Origin: Levilactobacillus tujiorum
GTDB taxonomy: Bacteria > Bacillota > Bacilli > Lactobacillales > Lactobacillaceae
Reading direction: 5' to 3'
Assembly: GCF_012641185.1 (NCBI RefSeq)
Contig: NZ_JAAXLK010000010.1
Location: forward strand, 28,258 to 92,257
Length of the DNA stretch: 64,000 nt
In this document: in pieces, positions 32,835-41,390 of the stretch
Layout: every line of letters starts with the position of its first letter
Numbering within the stretch: the first letter of the stretch is position 1
Translations under genes and position numbers: made by a program
Notes under the pieces: model-generated
Seen by the model: the letters and a program-made list of their open reading frames with translations, nothing else
What the model was told of the DNA's origin: nothing
The model's database searches: none

Positions 32835-33839
32835 ATGAAAGCTTTAGTTTTAACTGGAACAAAACAAATGGAAATTCAAGATATTACAAAACCAGAGGTT
32901 AAACCTAATGAAGTCTTAGTCAACACAGCCTATGCCGGTATTTGTGGAACCGATCGGGCGCTGTATGCGGGACTCCCAGGTTCTGCTAACGCTGTGCCAC
33001 CCATTGTATTAGGTCACGAAAACTCGGGGATCGTTGCGGCTATCGGGAGCGAAGTGACCAATGTTAAAGTTGGCGATCGTGTAACCGTTGACCCGAATAT
33101 CTACTGTGGCCAATGCAAGTACTGCCGGACTGATCGCCCTGAACTCTGTGATCACTTGTCAGCCGTTGGGGTGACGCGGAACGGTGGTTTGGAGGAATCC
33201 TTTACCGCACCTTCTAGCGTTGTTTACCCAATTCCTGAAAGCGTCTCCTTGAAGGCGGCGGCTACGACTGAACCCGTTTCTTGTGCGGTTCATGGGATGA
33301 GCTTAATCGACGTTAAGCCTTATCAAAAGGCCTTGGTCATTGGTGATGGTTTTATGGGTCAACTGTTCGTGCAATTATTACAAGCTTACGGCGTTCACCA
33401 AGTGGACTTTGCGGGGATTATCGACCAGAAGTTAGCCTTTAACAAGGAAAAGTTTGGCGTCACCAACACTTACAATACTAAGCGTGACAGTATTCCTGCC
33501 GATTACGACGTCGTCATCGAAGCCGTTGGTCTTCCTGAAACGCAAGAACAAGCCGTTGAAGCAACTAAGAAGGGTGCTCAGGTCTTGATGTTTGGTGTCG
33601 GGAAGCCTAACCAGACATTCTCAATGAATACGTATGAAGTTTACCAAAAGCAATTGAAGATCCAAGGCGCCTTCATTAATCCTTATGCCTTTGAAGATGC
33701 GATTGCACTGCTCGCTAGTGGCGAATTAGACGTCGAATCCTTGATCAGCCACGAAGTTAGTTTGGAACAAGTTGAAGATGTCCTGAACGGTAAGGTGAAG
33801 GGTGTCAGCAAAGCGGTTGTTAAAGTCAGTCAACAGTAA
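32835..33839 (+). CDS. Zinc-dependent medium-chain dehydrogenase, mannitol 2-dehydrogenase type, cassette 2
   Basis: 334 residues, very similar to the product of 29118-30119. Catalytic zinc segments GICGTD and GHENSG, structural zinc CGQCKYCRTDRPELC and nucleotide motif GDGFMGQ are intact, so it should be active. Two adjacent ATG codons are possible starts (32832 and 32835); I chose the second, equivalent to copy 1, with AAAGGGAG eight bases before it. Differences near LAGLNDKK/FAGIIDQK, after the Rossmann strand, could change NAD versus NADP preference, but that is speculation. Confidence 0.85.
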   Translation: MKALVLTGTKQMEIQDITKPEVKPNEVLVNTAYAGICGTDRALYAGLPGSANAVPPIVLGHENSGIVAAIGSEVTNVKVGDRVTVDPNIYCGQCKYCRTDRPELCDHLSAVGVTRNGGLEESFTAPSSVVYPIPESVSLKAAATTEPVSCAVHGMSLIDVKPYQKALVIGDGFMGQLFVQLLQAYGVHQVDFAGIIDQKLAFNKEKFGVTNTYNTKRDSIPADYDVVIEAVGLPETQEQAVEATKKGAQVLMFGVGKPNQTFSMNTYEVYQKQLKIQGAFINPYAFEDAIALLASGELDVESLISHEVSLEQVEDVLNGKVKGVSKAVVKVSQQ

Positions 33840-33854
33840 AGGTAAGGGATAGTT

Positions 33855-34628
33855 ATGCGAGCTGAAGCAGTCAGTCAGATGAGTCATCGCGAACGGCACA
33901 GCCGTCCAACCAGTGGCCGCACACTGTCAATGTCAACGTCACTTGCTTTCTTCGCTCTGTCGATTGTGATCAATTCGGCAGGGAATGTGCTGACGCTGGT
34001 CACTAGTGCTAAGATTCAACCGTCTTTTCTAGGTGCAGCGTATTGGTCGGCTGCCGAGGCTAATTTAGGAACCGCGTTACATTGGAATCTATTCTGGGCG
34101 TTTCTGATCCTGGGGTTTCTGACGGCAGCGCTCAACGCCGTCCTCATTCATCACTGGGATTGGAAACGGATTGCTGGGAATATGGCGTTTATGGTCCCAT
34201 TTTCCGCATTGATTCAGATCTTTGCAGATTTTTTCAATGGTAAATACGCTTTCTTCTCCGGTCTGCCGGTAGCCCATGGCACAGGCATGGTGATCCTCTA
34301 CGTGCTACTGAATTTTCTGGGGGTTGCGTTGATTGGGACAGCCATTTCCATCTATCAACGGGTCAACTTGGTCTTACATCCCGCGGATGATCTCATGCAA
34401 ATCTTACGTTTCCGGTATTTCAAAGGCAATGCCGCCAGAGCAATGTGGGCGTCCTACATTCCGCCGACCATCATGGCGATTATTGCCGTGCTGATCACGC
34501 ATACCTTTGTGAACTTTGGGTTGGGAACCGTCTTTGCCTTCCTCGCTCAGGGTGGGATCACGGGAATTGCCGACCGCGTAGTCTTTCCACATCTCAAGCA
34601 CCAACAGGTTGATGTGGGTCAGGTGTAA
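33855..34628 (+). CDS. YczE/YitT-like integral membrane protein, cassette 2
   Basis: 257 residues, strongly conserved with the copy at 30139-30909 throughout the membrane part (VINSAGNVLTLVTSAKI, HPADDLMQILRFRYFKGNAA, VFAFLAQGGITGIAD). The polar N-terminal 30 residues are different, which suggests they are under little constraint. ATG start with AAGGGAT upstream, 16 bases after the dehydrogenase. Conservation of the membrane domain in both cassettes supports a shared transport-like role with the kinase and dehydrogenase. Confidence 0.8.
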   Translation: MRAEAVSQMSHRERHSRPTSGRTLSMSTSLAFFALSIVINSAGNVLTLVTSAKIQPSFLGAAYWSAAEANLGTALHWNLFWAFLILGFLTAALNAVLIHHWDWKRIAGNMAFMVPFSALIQIFADFFNGKYAFFSGLPVAHGTGMVILYVLLNFLGVALIGTAISIYQRVNLVLHPADDLMQILRFRYFKGNAARAMWASYIPPTIMAIIAVLITHTFVNFGLGTVFAFLAQGGITGIADRVVFPHLKHQQVDVGQV

Positions 34629-34652
34629 ATTAGCTGTGAGAGGAGTTTAAAT

Positions 34653-35042
34653 ATGGCGATTAGTCAATATATTACAGGAATCCAGCACGTGGGGATTCCA
34701 ACAGCAGATTTAGATCGTACTATTTCGTTTTATCAGTCATTAGGATTTGAGCAAGCGGGATTGTTTCCCAATGGGAAGAATCGTTGCGCGTTCATGCGCC
34801 TCGGGAATCTAACCATTGAAACCTGGGAGGGCGATCCGACCAATCCAACGGCGGGCGCCATCAACCACCTGTCTTTAAATACCACAAATATTGAGCAGGC
34901 GTTTGCGGCAGCTAAACAACAAGGCTTGACGTTGGTCAACTCGGAGATTCAGTCGATACCGACCTTTTGGGAACGAGGAATTCGATTCTTTAATATCTTG
35001 GGTCCCAATCATGAAACGATTGAATTCTGTCAGATTCTATAA
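34653..35042 (+). CDS. VOC (glyoxalase-fold) protein, cassette 2
   Basis: 129 residues, about 85% identical by eye to the VOC protein of cassette 1. The same candidate metal ligands are kept: His in QHVGI, Glu in TIETWEGD, His in NHLSL and Glu in HETIEFCQ. GAGAGGAG precedes the ATG. It is followed at once by a strong terminator, which defines the right end of cassette 2. Its retention in both copies implies a function tied to the sugar pathway. Confidence 0.85.
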   Translation: MAISQYITGIQHVGIPTADLDRTISFYQSLGFEQAGLFPNGKNRCAFMRLGNLTIETWEGDPTNPTAGAINHLSLNTTNIEQAFAAAKQQGLTLVNSEIQSIPTFWERGIRFFNILGPNHETIEFCQIL

Positions 35043-35052
35043 GTGAAAATGG

Positions 35053-35084
35053 AAAAAAATCCTCGTCGTGACGGGGATTTTTTT
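35053..35084. terminator. Terminator between cassette 2 and the LacI gene
   Basis: AAAAAAATCCTCGTC and GACGGGGATTTTTTT arms; T tracts on both strands allow use by the convergent LacI gene as well. Confidence 0.9.
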
Positions 35085-35107
35085 GGTATTGCGACCCAGA
35101 CTGGATA

Positions 35108-36088
35108 TTACGAGCGGGGGATGATTTCAGCTGGTAGCCGAAATTCTTGGGTGGGTAATTGATCGTTGGCGACCCGGGCGAGGAGGCGTTCGACAGCGAC
35201 TCGGCCTAGTTCGGCAATGGGTTGTTTGGCGGTCACAATGGGTTGTGGGAGGAAGTTAAACCACTCGTTGTCATCAAAGGCCCCCAATTGAAAATGGGTG
35301 AGTTGAAGGTCAGGCAGCTTGGTGAGGACGCCAGTCATAATGGTGTTATCGGCCGCAAAGAGGGCATCGCATTTCTGATTAACGAGAAGCTGACGGGTCA
35401 TTTGTGGGACGTTACTACCATCGGTTCGGGCCGTTACCTCGATGTCAGGATCTGGTGATATATTGGCCGCGGCCAGCGCCCGATGATAGCCCTGTAGGCG
35501 TTCCGTGGCGGTGGCCGAGACGGCGCTGTTAATAATCCCGATGCGTTGGGCGCCACGTTTAATCAAACAATCAATGATATCTTGCGTGCCTTGAATGTTA
35601 TCAACCAAGACCCGATCATATTGGGAGACGATATTGGCAGGGGGCATGCGATCAACGAAGACGGCAGGGGTGTGCCCCAACATCTTGGGATAATCGGTGA
35701 AGGCGCCAGCGCTGGTGATGATTAAACCGTCAACCTGCTTTTCCAGCATAAGGTTGATGCCCTTAGCTTCTTTTTTTAAGTGTTCGTCAGTATTCACGAT
35801 CAGGACGTCGTAGCCGGCCTGACTGGCGACATCTTCAATGGCCCGGCTAAGTTGGGTGAAGAAGCCGTTGAGGATATCGGGGATAATCATGCCTAGGGTA
35901 TGGCTGCGTTGCACGCGGATGCTCCGAGCGAGGCCGTTGGGATGGTAGCCCAGCCGGTCGGCAATCGTTTGGATTTTTAAGCGAGTGGCTTGTTTGACTT
36001 GGGGGCTATTATTAAGGGCTCGCGAAACGGTGGCTTCTGACACCCCGGCTTGTTGGGCCACATCTTTAATGGTGATATTCGTCGACAT
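35108..36088 (-). CDS. LacI-family transcriptional regulator
   Basis: 326 residues. HTH: ITIKDVAQQAGVSEATVSRA, then hinge helix LARSIRVQRSHTLG and a sugar-binding domain (DILNGFFTQLSRAIEDVA, VDGLIITSAG, GAFDDNEWFNFL). The ATG at 36086-36088 (MSTNITIKDV) is preferred over the upstream in-frame GTG. It is convergent with cassette 2 and is the nearest regulator to both cassettes, whose promoters carry AATCGATT-centred near-palindromes; control of those genes is inferred. Its own promoter region has a symmetrical AT-rich stretch (about 36104-36124). Confidence 0.92.
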   Translation of the reverse strand: MSTNITIKDVAQQAGVSEATVSRALNNSPQVKQATRLKIQTIADRLGYHPNGLARSIRVQRSHTLGMIIPDILNGFFTQLSRAIEDVASQAGYDVLIVNTDEHLKKEAKGINLMLEKQVDGLIITSAGAFTDYPKMLGHTPAVFVDRMPPANIVSQYDRVLVDNIQGTQDIIDCLIKRGAQRIGIINSAVSATATERLQGYHRALAAANISPDPDIEVTARTDGSNVPQMTRQLLVNQKCDALFAADNTIMTGVLTKLPDLQLTHFQLGAFDDNEWFNFLPQPIVTAKQPIAELGRVAVERLLARVANDQLPTQEFRLPAEIIPRS

Positions 36089-36271
36089 AAAGTTCACTTC
36101 TTTACTATTAATAATTTAATTATTAATTATTGTGGGAAACGATAGAGAATTGCTTTGGATTAAGCGGACAAGTGGTATTGTCGTTGCGTAATTATTATAT
36201 TTATCGTAGCGGTTGCAACGGGGTGGCGTCAACTATTTATACGGACCGTGGAAAAATTGTTAAAAAAAGGG

Positions 36272-36299
36272 TTGCATTCCCTGGGGGAGAAATGATAAA
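36272..36299 (+). promoter_or_regulatory. tRNA promoter
   Basis: TTGCAT (36272-36277), 16-17 bases, then GATAAA; transcription would start about 30 bases before the tRNA. The surrounding gap (36089-36610) holds only this, the tRNA and its terminator. Confidence 0.55.
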
Positions 36300-36337
36300 A
36301 TTATTTTCTGTTGGGGGTTAAACCTTAACCAACTCAT

Positions 36338-36409
36338 TGGGCTATAGCCAAGTGGTAAGGCAACGGGTTTTGATCCCGTGATGCGCTGGTTCGAACCCAG
36401 CTAGCCCAA
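36338..36409 (+). tRNA. tRNA-Gln, anticodon TTG
   Basis: A 72-base cloverleaf. Acceptor arms TGGGCTA and TAGCCCA with discriminator A, D-arm AGCCAAGTGGTAAGGC, anticodon arm ACGGG-TTTTGAT-CCCGT with TTG at positions 34-36, and T-arm GCTGGTTCGAACCCAGC. CCA is not encoded. It reads CAA and, by wobble, CAG codons. A single tRNA gene, not part of a cluster. Confidence 0.96.
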
Positions 36410-36423
36410 TCAGAGGTTTACGA

Positions 36424-36455
36424 AATCCTGTCGACTTAGTCGGCGGGATTTTTTA
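36424..36455 (+). terminator. tRNA-Gln terminator
   Basis: AAATCCTGTCGAC pairs with GTCGGCGGGATTT, with G-T pairs, followed by a T run. Confidence 0.85.
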
Positions 36456-36610
36456 TATTCTGGGCCAACTGTTGGTAATGTACTACCTAACGCTTGAAAT
36501 ATGGTAGTGGCGATGGCCTTTTCCTACGCTACTTGGCATGCAAAAATATCCGTTGCCTGGCATCAAGTGATTTGATTGCCAACAACGGATATTTTAGACC
36601 TCAAAATGCC

Positions 36611-37198
36611 TCATTCTGGGGCTAGTTCTTTAGCTTTAGGAAGCCATGGTGCTGAGCTGAGATTATCTAATAGGATTTTTTCGTCTTGACGAGCGTAAAT
36701 TAATTGGAAGCGATAATCATTGGTATAGATCTTGACGTTATCTACTATTCGCGCAATCTCTGGTAGGTGTTTTAGGGATTGATCAAAGCGTTTCAAGATC
36801 AGCTCACGAGGGACACCGTGACCGCCTTTCTCGAGTCGCTGCTGTACCCGGTTAATCGCCGTTTGAGGGCTGGCAACCCCAACATATAACAATTCCACCG
36901 AGAATTCTTGGTGGTGAGCGTGTTCGATTAACTCCCGTTGAGTTTTCCCGTTACCAGCTAGTGTGGTTTCCATATGGAAAGATTGTGATTGGGCTATGCA
37001 AGTTCGAATGTCCTTGAGTTCACGGCGTAGAGCGTCTAAATTATCGGCCGTCTTTTGCCAATGACCATGCTGTTGACGAAGAATTTCATCAGCGTTGAAC
37101 CGTCTGGTCTTGTCGAAGAGTTCGGGATTATCCAGGTATAACGTTGATTTACCAGCGCCATTGACGCCCGCGACGATAATGAAAATAGGCTTACTCAT
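36611..37198 (-). CDS. Zeta-toxin-like P-loop kinase
   Basis: 195 residues. Walker A GVNGAGKST at residues 11-19, the NADEI segment with the catalytic-type Asp, and the substrate helix FHMETTLAGNGK are typical of zeta toxin/PezT-like kinases, which phosphorylate UDP-N-acetylglucosamine. It is shorter than epsilon-zeta zeta (about 285) and lacks the long C-terminal part. The start overlaps the stop of a 60-residue gene by one base (ATGA), the layout of a toxin-antitoxin pair. It could instead be a chromosomal kinase without toxicity. Confidence 0.82.
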   Translation of the reverse strand: MSKPIFIIVAGVNGAGKSTLYLDNPELFDKTRRFNADEILRQQHGHWQKTADNLDALRRELKDIRTCIAQSQSFHMETTLAGNGKTQRELIEHAHHQEFSVELLYVGVASPQTAINRVQQRLEKGGHGVPRELILKRFDQSLKHLPEIARIVDNVKIYTNDYRFQLIYARQDEKILLDNLSSAPWLPKAKELAPE

Positions 37199-37380
37199 CA
37201 GCGGACGAATCCCTTCTGTGTGATTGTCTTTTTCTGGCGTTCACCTAACACATAGTTGTAGAGTGCTAGAAAGACTGCCTTTTTGGCGGGATCCTTCTCG
37301 TATAATGCGCCGTTAAGTAAATCGGTAATGTTACATTTCTCCGCGTCATTTAAAATATCTGAAACGGGATGACTAGCCAT
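37198..37380 (-). CDS. Small protein upstream of the zeta-like kinase, candidate antitoxin
   Basis: 60 residues starting MASHPVSDILNDAEKCNITD, mostly helical in appearance and ending in a basic segment (ERQKKTITQKGFVR). I recognise neither the epsilon nor the PezA (HTH) antitoxin. A possible membrane or DNA-binding segment is not evident. The stop codon overlaps the kinase start. The assignment rests on position and size only. Confidence 0.6.
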   Translation of the reverse strand: MASHPVSDILNDAEKCNITDLLNGALYEKDPAKKAVFLALYNYVLGERQKKTITQKGFVR

Positions 37381-37499
37381 GAGATCACCAGACTTTCTGC
37401 AAATTTAATCGTGAGACTAGAGAGATTGACACTATAGTATCATCGTTTTTTCGTCCAGGCTAGTAGAGTTGATAGAACAACTTTTGTAGGACCTGCTAT

Positions 37500-37513
37500 T
37501 GTAAGCGCAACCA
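37500..37513 (+). promoter_or_regulatory. cre-like site upstream of the nucleoside hydrolase
   Basis: TGTAAGCGCAACCA agrees with the cre consensus at 13 of 14 positions and lies 54 bases before the start codon. Confidence 0.5.
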
Positions 37514-37567
37514 TCATCGCATAAAATAGAAAGTATATCAATGAATTAATCGGATAGGAGTTTTCCC

Positions 37568-38500
37568 ATGAAAAAGATAATTATGGATTGTGATCCCGGC
37601 CACGATGACGCCTTGGCAATGATGCTGGCTATTGCCAATCCAGAGCTTGATTTATTAGCGGTAACCACTTCTGCCGGCAATCAGACGCCGGAAAAGACGT
37701 TAAATAATGCCATGCGATTGCTGACCTTGATGCATCACCAAGAAATTCCAGTCGCAGGGGGTAATCGCACCCCACTAATGAAGCCGCTGGAAACAGCCGG
37801 CAACGTGCACGGTAAATCCGGGTTAGATGGTGCTGAATTACCCGATCCCGATTTTAAAGTTCAGGATCTGACGGCCATCGAGTTAATCGCCAAGACTTTA
37901 AGGGAGAGCGCCGATCCCGTGACACTGGTGGTCACCGGACCGATGACTAACGTTGCGTTGTTCTTACGAGTTTACCCAGAGCTCAAGTCTAAGATTGAAC
38001 GGATTGTCTTCATGGGTGGCGCCATGGGATTAGGCAACTGGACGCCATCGGTTGAATTCAACATTTATGTTGATCCCGAAGCAGCGAAGATTGTGTTGAA
38101 TGCGGGTATTCCACTGACCATGGCACCCTTAAACGTTACGCATAAGGCCCAGATCCTAAAGCCGGAAATCGCAGCGGTAGGTAATATTGATAATCCAGTC
38201 GCACACGCGTTCAAAGGCTTACTAGATTTCTTCGAAGTCTATCATGAAAATCCTAAATGGGGCTTCAAGGGTGCGCCATTACACGATCCTTGTACAATCG
38301 CTTGGCTAATTCATCCGGAAATGTTTAAGAGCGAGCTCATGAATGTAGATGTTGAGACGCAAGGTGAACTGGTTCGAGGCGAAACAGTCTGCGATTACTA
38401 TGAACTAACTGGCAAACCGAAGAATACTGAAGTGCTGCTGGATATTGACCGACCAGCCTTTATTCAGCTAATTATGGACTCGTTGCGGACATTTGGATAG
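37568..38500 (+). CDS. Nucleoside hydrolase (inosine-uridine type)
   Basis: 310 residues. The N-terminal calcium-binding motif [12 protein letters not shown] is intact. [30 protein letters not shown] and the C-terminal HDPCTIAWL with the conserved His-Asp complete the family set. It cleaves ribonucleosides to ribose and base for salvage. GGAG precedes the ATG. The WTPSVEFN wording is that of pyrimidine-preferring or broad-specificity members (Rih type), but specificity is not settled. It stands alone, ended by a terminator, with a possible CcpA site upstream. Confidence 0.94.
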   Translation: MKKIIMDCDPGHDDALAMMLAIANPELDLLAVTTSAGNQTPEKTLNNAMRLLTLMHHQEIPVAGGNRTPLMKPLETAGNVHGKSGLDGAELPDPDFKVQDLTAIELIAKTLRESADPVTLVVTGPMTNVALFLRVYPELKSKIERIVFMGGAMGLGNWTPSVEFNIYVDPEAAKIVLNAGIPLTMAPLNVTHKAQILKPEIAAVGNIDNPVAHAFKGLLDFFEVYHENPKWGFKGAPLHDPCTIAWLIHPEMFKSELMNVDVETQGELVRGETVCDYYELTGKPKNTEVLLDIDRPAFIQLIMDSLRTFG

Positions 38501-38539
38501 CCAAAAAATTAACGTGGGACAGTAGGCGGTTAGCCGGCC

Positions 38540-38593
38540 CACATAGCCATGTGGCACGCAGAAAAGCCTGGGACCGAAATCCCAGGCTTTTTT
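38540..38593. terminator. Bidirectional terminator with repeat module C
   Basis: AAAAGCCTGGG (38562-38572) and CCCAGGCTTTTT (38581-38592). The bases before it, CATGTGGCACGCAG, resemble those in front of the hairpins at 8980 and 61499. It serves the nucleoside hydrolase and the convergent sulfotransferase-like gene. Confidence 0.88.
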
Positions 38594-38606
38594 CGTTTAG
38601 TAATAC

Positions 38607-40298
38607 TTACTTAGTGGCATCAAATGTGTAGGCCGAGCTGTAGAAGGGAACGCGGTAGGCACGGTAAGCATAGGCCTTTGAGGATGCATTCTTCATGGTC
38701 GCATTGAAGACTTGCTGACCACTCTTGGTGACCTCAATAATGTTACTTTGTTGGCCGCCATTTTTATAGCCGAAGTCAATGAGAACGTTGCCGTTGCTCT
38801 GTTTTTCAGCGTAGCCAATCACACTTGTGAAGTTGGCTTTTCCTAACGATTTACCGTAGGACCAAGTCGAAGTGATCGTCATCTTTTTGGTATCCACGTG
38901 ATAGGCAACGGCTTGTGAATACTTACCAGACGTCTTCTTATTCCCGTTAGTCACGTCAATGTTGTTGTCGTAGAGCATGAAATTCTCACTATTGGCGGAG
39001 CCTTGGCCGTTATTGTTCAATAGATACAGACCGTGCTGGCCGCCGGGGACAATCGTGCCCTTGGTAGGGGTCAAGACGTATTTGCGATAGGCTTTCGGCC
39101 AGCTCGACTTCTTTTTGCCGCTGTAGAGCCACTTGATGTGACCGGTCTGATAGTCTAGCTTAAGAATCAGATCTTGATTGCGGCTGGACAGGACGATCGA
39201 GTGGTCGGTCTTGTCGTAATCCACGGCATTGTTGTGTAGCCAGTCGATCTTACCGTCAGACCCCTTTTTGAAATTGGCCCACATGGACTTGGGGAGGATC
39301 TTCTTGAGATCGATCACTTTGACAATCTTACCGGTCTTATGGGAGACTTCAATTAACGTATCTTCTTTGTATTTAGAGCCGTCAGAAACCGTTGCGAGGA
39401 AATTATGATTGGGGAGCTCGACCAAGTCATGGTGGATCACGGTGGTTTCCGTGCCGCCATCGGAGCTACTGGTCTTATTCGCAAAGCCGTATTCCTTGTA
39501 GACGCGGCCGAGATAGTCGGTTTCAATCAGATCATTGTAAACGTTGGAGCTTTGATTTTTCTTGGAGAGAATCATGATGTGGCCGTTGGACCATTGTTCA
39601 ATGGTATGCTGAGAGTAGTTGGTGTCATACCAACGCACGGCGCCATCGGCATCAATTGCGAACGGTTGCTTGGTCGTTCGATTGATGATGGTCAGTTTAT
39701 TCTTGCCGATGGCCATTTTAGATTTATTCACGTTTTTGGTCGTGATGGTGGCGTTCTTGATATATTTAGGGAGAGCCCCCGTCTTCAACTTCAGGGTCTT
39801 AGTACGGGTTGTCCCGTCCTTCGTAGTAGCGGTGATCTTGACGGTGTTGTTGTAGTCAGCGTACAAGCCTACGATAGGAACCTGGTGGATTTTGGTATAG
39901 CCACCCTTAACGGTATTGGTAATTGAGGTTTTACTGGTTTTGCCAACGACGGTATAGGTTACCTTTTCGGCAGTGCTAGATTTGAAGGTGACCAGTGCAG
40001 AAAGTGGCGATGAACCGTAGGGATTGACCTTCACGTAAGGATTAGCCAGGGTGTACTGGTTACTTTCAGCAGCGGCCTTGTAAGTCGCAGTAGCCGATTT
40101 TTGGGCGTCTTGGCGAGTGGTGATGAGCTTGGTGTCAAGATTCTGCTTAATTTGGGTGTCGGACAAGGCCACCCGATTTTCCTTGATCTGATAACGGGCG
40201 TTCTGATTAAGCGAATAACCGGTAAGACCGACTGTTAAAAAGGCTAGAAGCACGACCACCAAAAAAGTCAGGCGTGGGTGTTTGAATTTTAGTTTCAC
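38607..40298 (-). CDS. Arylsulfate sulfotransferase-like (ASST) surface protein
   Basis: About 563 residues. An N-terminal signal-anchor helix (FLVVVLLAFLTVGLTGY) is followed by a coiled linker, an Ig-like domain and a six-bladed propeller of the ASST family. Family motifs present are IHHDL, WLHNNAVDYDKTDHSIVLSS followed by RNQDL, and GGQHGLYLL; the histidines in these blocks include the catalytic one in characterised enzymes. The GTG at 40298 is chosen because AAGGAG lies nine bases upstream; a longer frame has no such site. It would move sulfate between phenolic compounds outside the cell. It is convergent with the nucleoside hydrolase and stands alone. Confidence 0.88.
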   Translation of the reverse strand: MKLKFKHPRLTFLVVVLLAFLTVGLTGYSLNQNARYQIKENRVALSDTQIKQNLDTKLITTRQDAQKSATATYKAAAESNQYTLANPYVKVNPYGSSPLSALVTFKSSTAEKVTYTVVGKTSKTSITNTVKGGYTKIHQVPIVGLYADYNNTVKITATTKDGTTRTKTLKLKTGALPKYIKNATITTKNVNKSKMAIGKNKLTIINRTTKQPFAIDADGAVRWYDTNYSQHTIEQWSNGHIMILSKKNQSSNVYNDLIETDYLGRVYKEYGFANKTSSSDGGTETTVIHHDLVELPNHNFLATVSDGSKYKEDTLIEVSHKTGKIVKVIDLKKILPKSMWANFKKGSDGKIDWLHNNAVDYDKTDHSIVLSSRNQDLILKLDYQTGHIKWLYSGKKKSSWPKAYRKYVLTPTKGTIVPGGQHGLYLLNNNGQGSANSENFMLYDNNIDVTNGNKKTSGKYSQAVAYHVDTKKMTITSTWSYGKSLGKANFTSVIGYAEKQSNGNVLIDFGYKNGGQQSNIIEVTKSGQQVFNATMKNASSKAYAYRAYRVPFYSSAYTFDATK

Positions 40299-40615
40299 AG
40301 AGAACAGCTCCTTCATGTAGGTTGTAAAAAGATTTGATATATAATTAAAGTTAACCAACGAAATATGTTTATGTGTTAAATTGATTTGCTAGAAGGGTAA
40401 CACAATAATTTGGTGGGGAAGTCTAAAAGTGAAGTAAATCTACAGAATAAACGTAAAAATAACCTGGGAAATTACGTGAATCAGTAATTTTAAGTCATAT
40501 CAGCCCCGCATTTGAAAATATTTCCTAGGAAATAGGAGAAATCATCGATTAATGAGTTTAATCCTTGCTCGTGACGTCGCGTTATCCGGTATACCTAAGG
40601 TAGGAGGTGAATTCC

Positions 40616-41341
40616 ATGTCAAAGTTTACAACGGGCGAGTTGGCCAAGCAGGCCCATGTCTCTGTACGAACGCTGCAGTATTATGATAAGCGCGGGCTCT
40701 TACAGCCAGCGGAAGTCAGTGAGGGTGGTCGGCGGTTATATACGTCAGCAGATCTGCAACGGCTTAAATTAATCTTGCTGTTAAAAAGTATGGGGCTGAA
40801 GTTAGCGGCTATCCAGGAAATCTTGGAAAGTGCGCAGTCGACGCGTGTGCTGGCACTACTGCTTGATCAGCAGACCCAACGCTTACAGGCTGAACAGGCA
40901 GCTAACGCGGAGAAGCTAAAGACGATAACGAAGATTCAAGCGAGCCTGGCTGATTCGGCGGTGCTACCCATTAAATCTATTGAAGACATGGAGCGAATTA
41001 TGACGAATCGACAAGGACTACGCAAGATTCATACGAAGTTGGTGGTTGGTGGGCTCTTAATGGACGCTCTTGAAATTGGTGCCTTGACGTATAGCATTAT
41101 TGTAGGAAACTGGTGGGTCTTTGGCAGTGCGATGGCGGTTGCCATTGTCTTTGCAATAGGGATGGTTTGGCATTACTTTAACGCGGTGGATTATATTTGT
41201 CCGGCCTGTTCGAGTCAGTTTCGTCCGAGTTTTAAGCAAGCATTTTGGGCGGGGCATACCCCCAAAACACGGAAACTCACTTGTCCAGTCTGTGGTCAGA
41301 CAAACTATTGTGTAGAAGTATTAGGCCAGCAACGGCAGTGA
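40616..41341 (+). CDS. MerR-family regulator with membrane helices and zinc-ribbon-like tail
   Basis: About 241 residues. A MerR winged helix (TTGELAKQAHVSVRTLQYYD, then KRGLLQPAEVSEGGRRLYT) and coiled-coil dimer helix are followed, near residues 140-185, by two hydrophobic helices (GALTYSIIVGNWWVFGSAMA, VAIVFAIGMVWHYF). The tail has CPAC and CPVC pairs that could bind zinc. AGGAGG precedes the ATG at 40616; the in-frame GTG at 40607 is inside that site. A membrane-tethered MerR suggests sensing of envelope or metal stress. No obvious target gene is adjacent; the upstream 300 bases (40299-40615) are AT-rich with no gene. Confidence 0.87.
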   Translation: MSKFTTGELAKQAHVSVRTLQYYDKRGLLQPAEVSEGGRRLYTSADLQRLKLILLLKSMGLKLAAIQEILESAQSTRVLALLLDQQTQRLQAEQAANAEKLKTITKIQASLADSAVLPIKSIEDMERIMTNRQGLRKIHTKLVVGGLLMDALEIGALTYSIIVGNWWVFGSAMAVAIVFAIGMVWHYFNAVDYICPACSSQFRPSFKQAFWAGHTPKTRKLTCPVCGQTNYCVEVLGQQRQ

Positions 41342-41352
41342 TGTAAAATCAG

Positions 41353-41390
41353 AAACAACCCAGTCAGTAGGGAGCTGACTGGGTTGTTTT
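41353..41390 (+). terminator. Terminator of the MerR gene
   Basis: AAACAACCCAGTCAG pairs with CTGACTGGGTTGTTT around TAGGGAG, with a T run. Confidence 0.93.

Noticed and set aside
36611..37380. Classical epsilon-zeta toxin-antitoxin system
   Set aside because: The kinase is too short and the 60-residue partner is not epsilon; kept as a candidate pair only.
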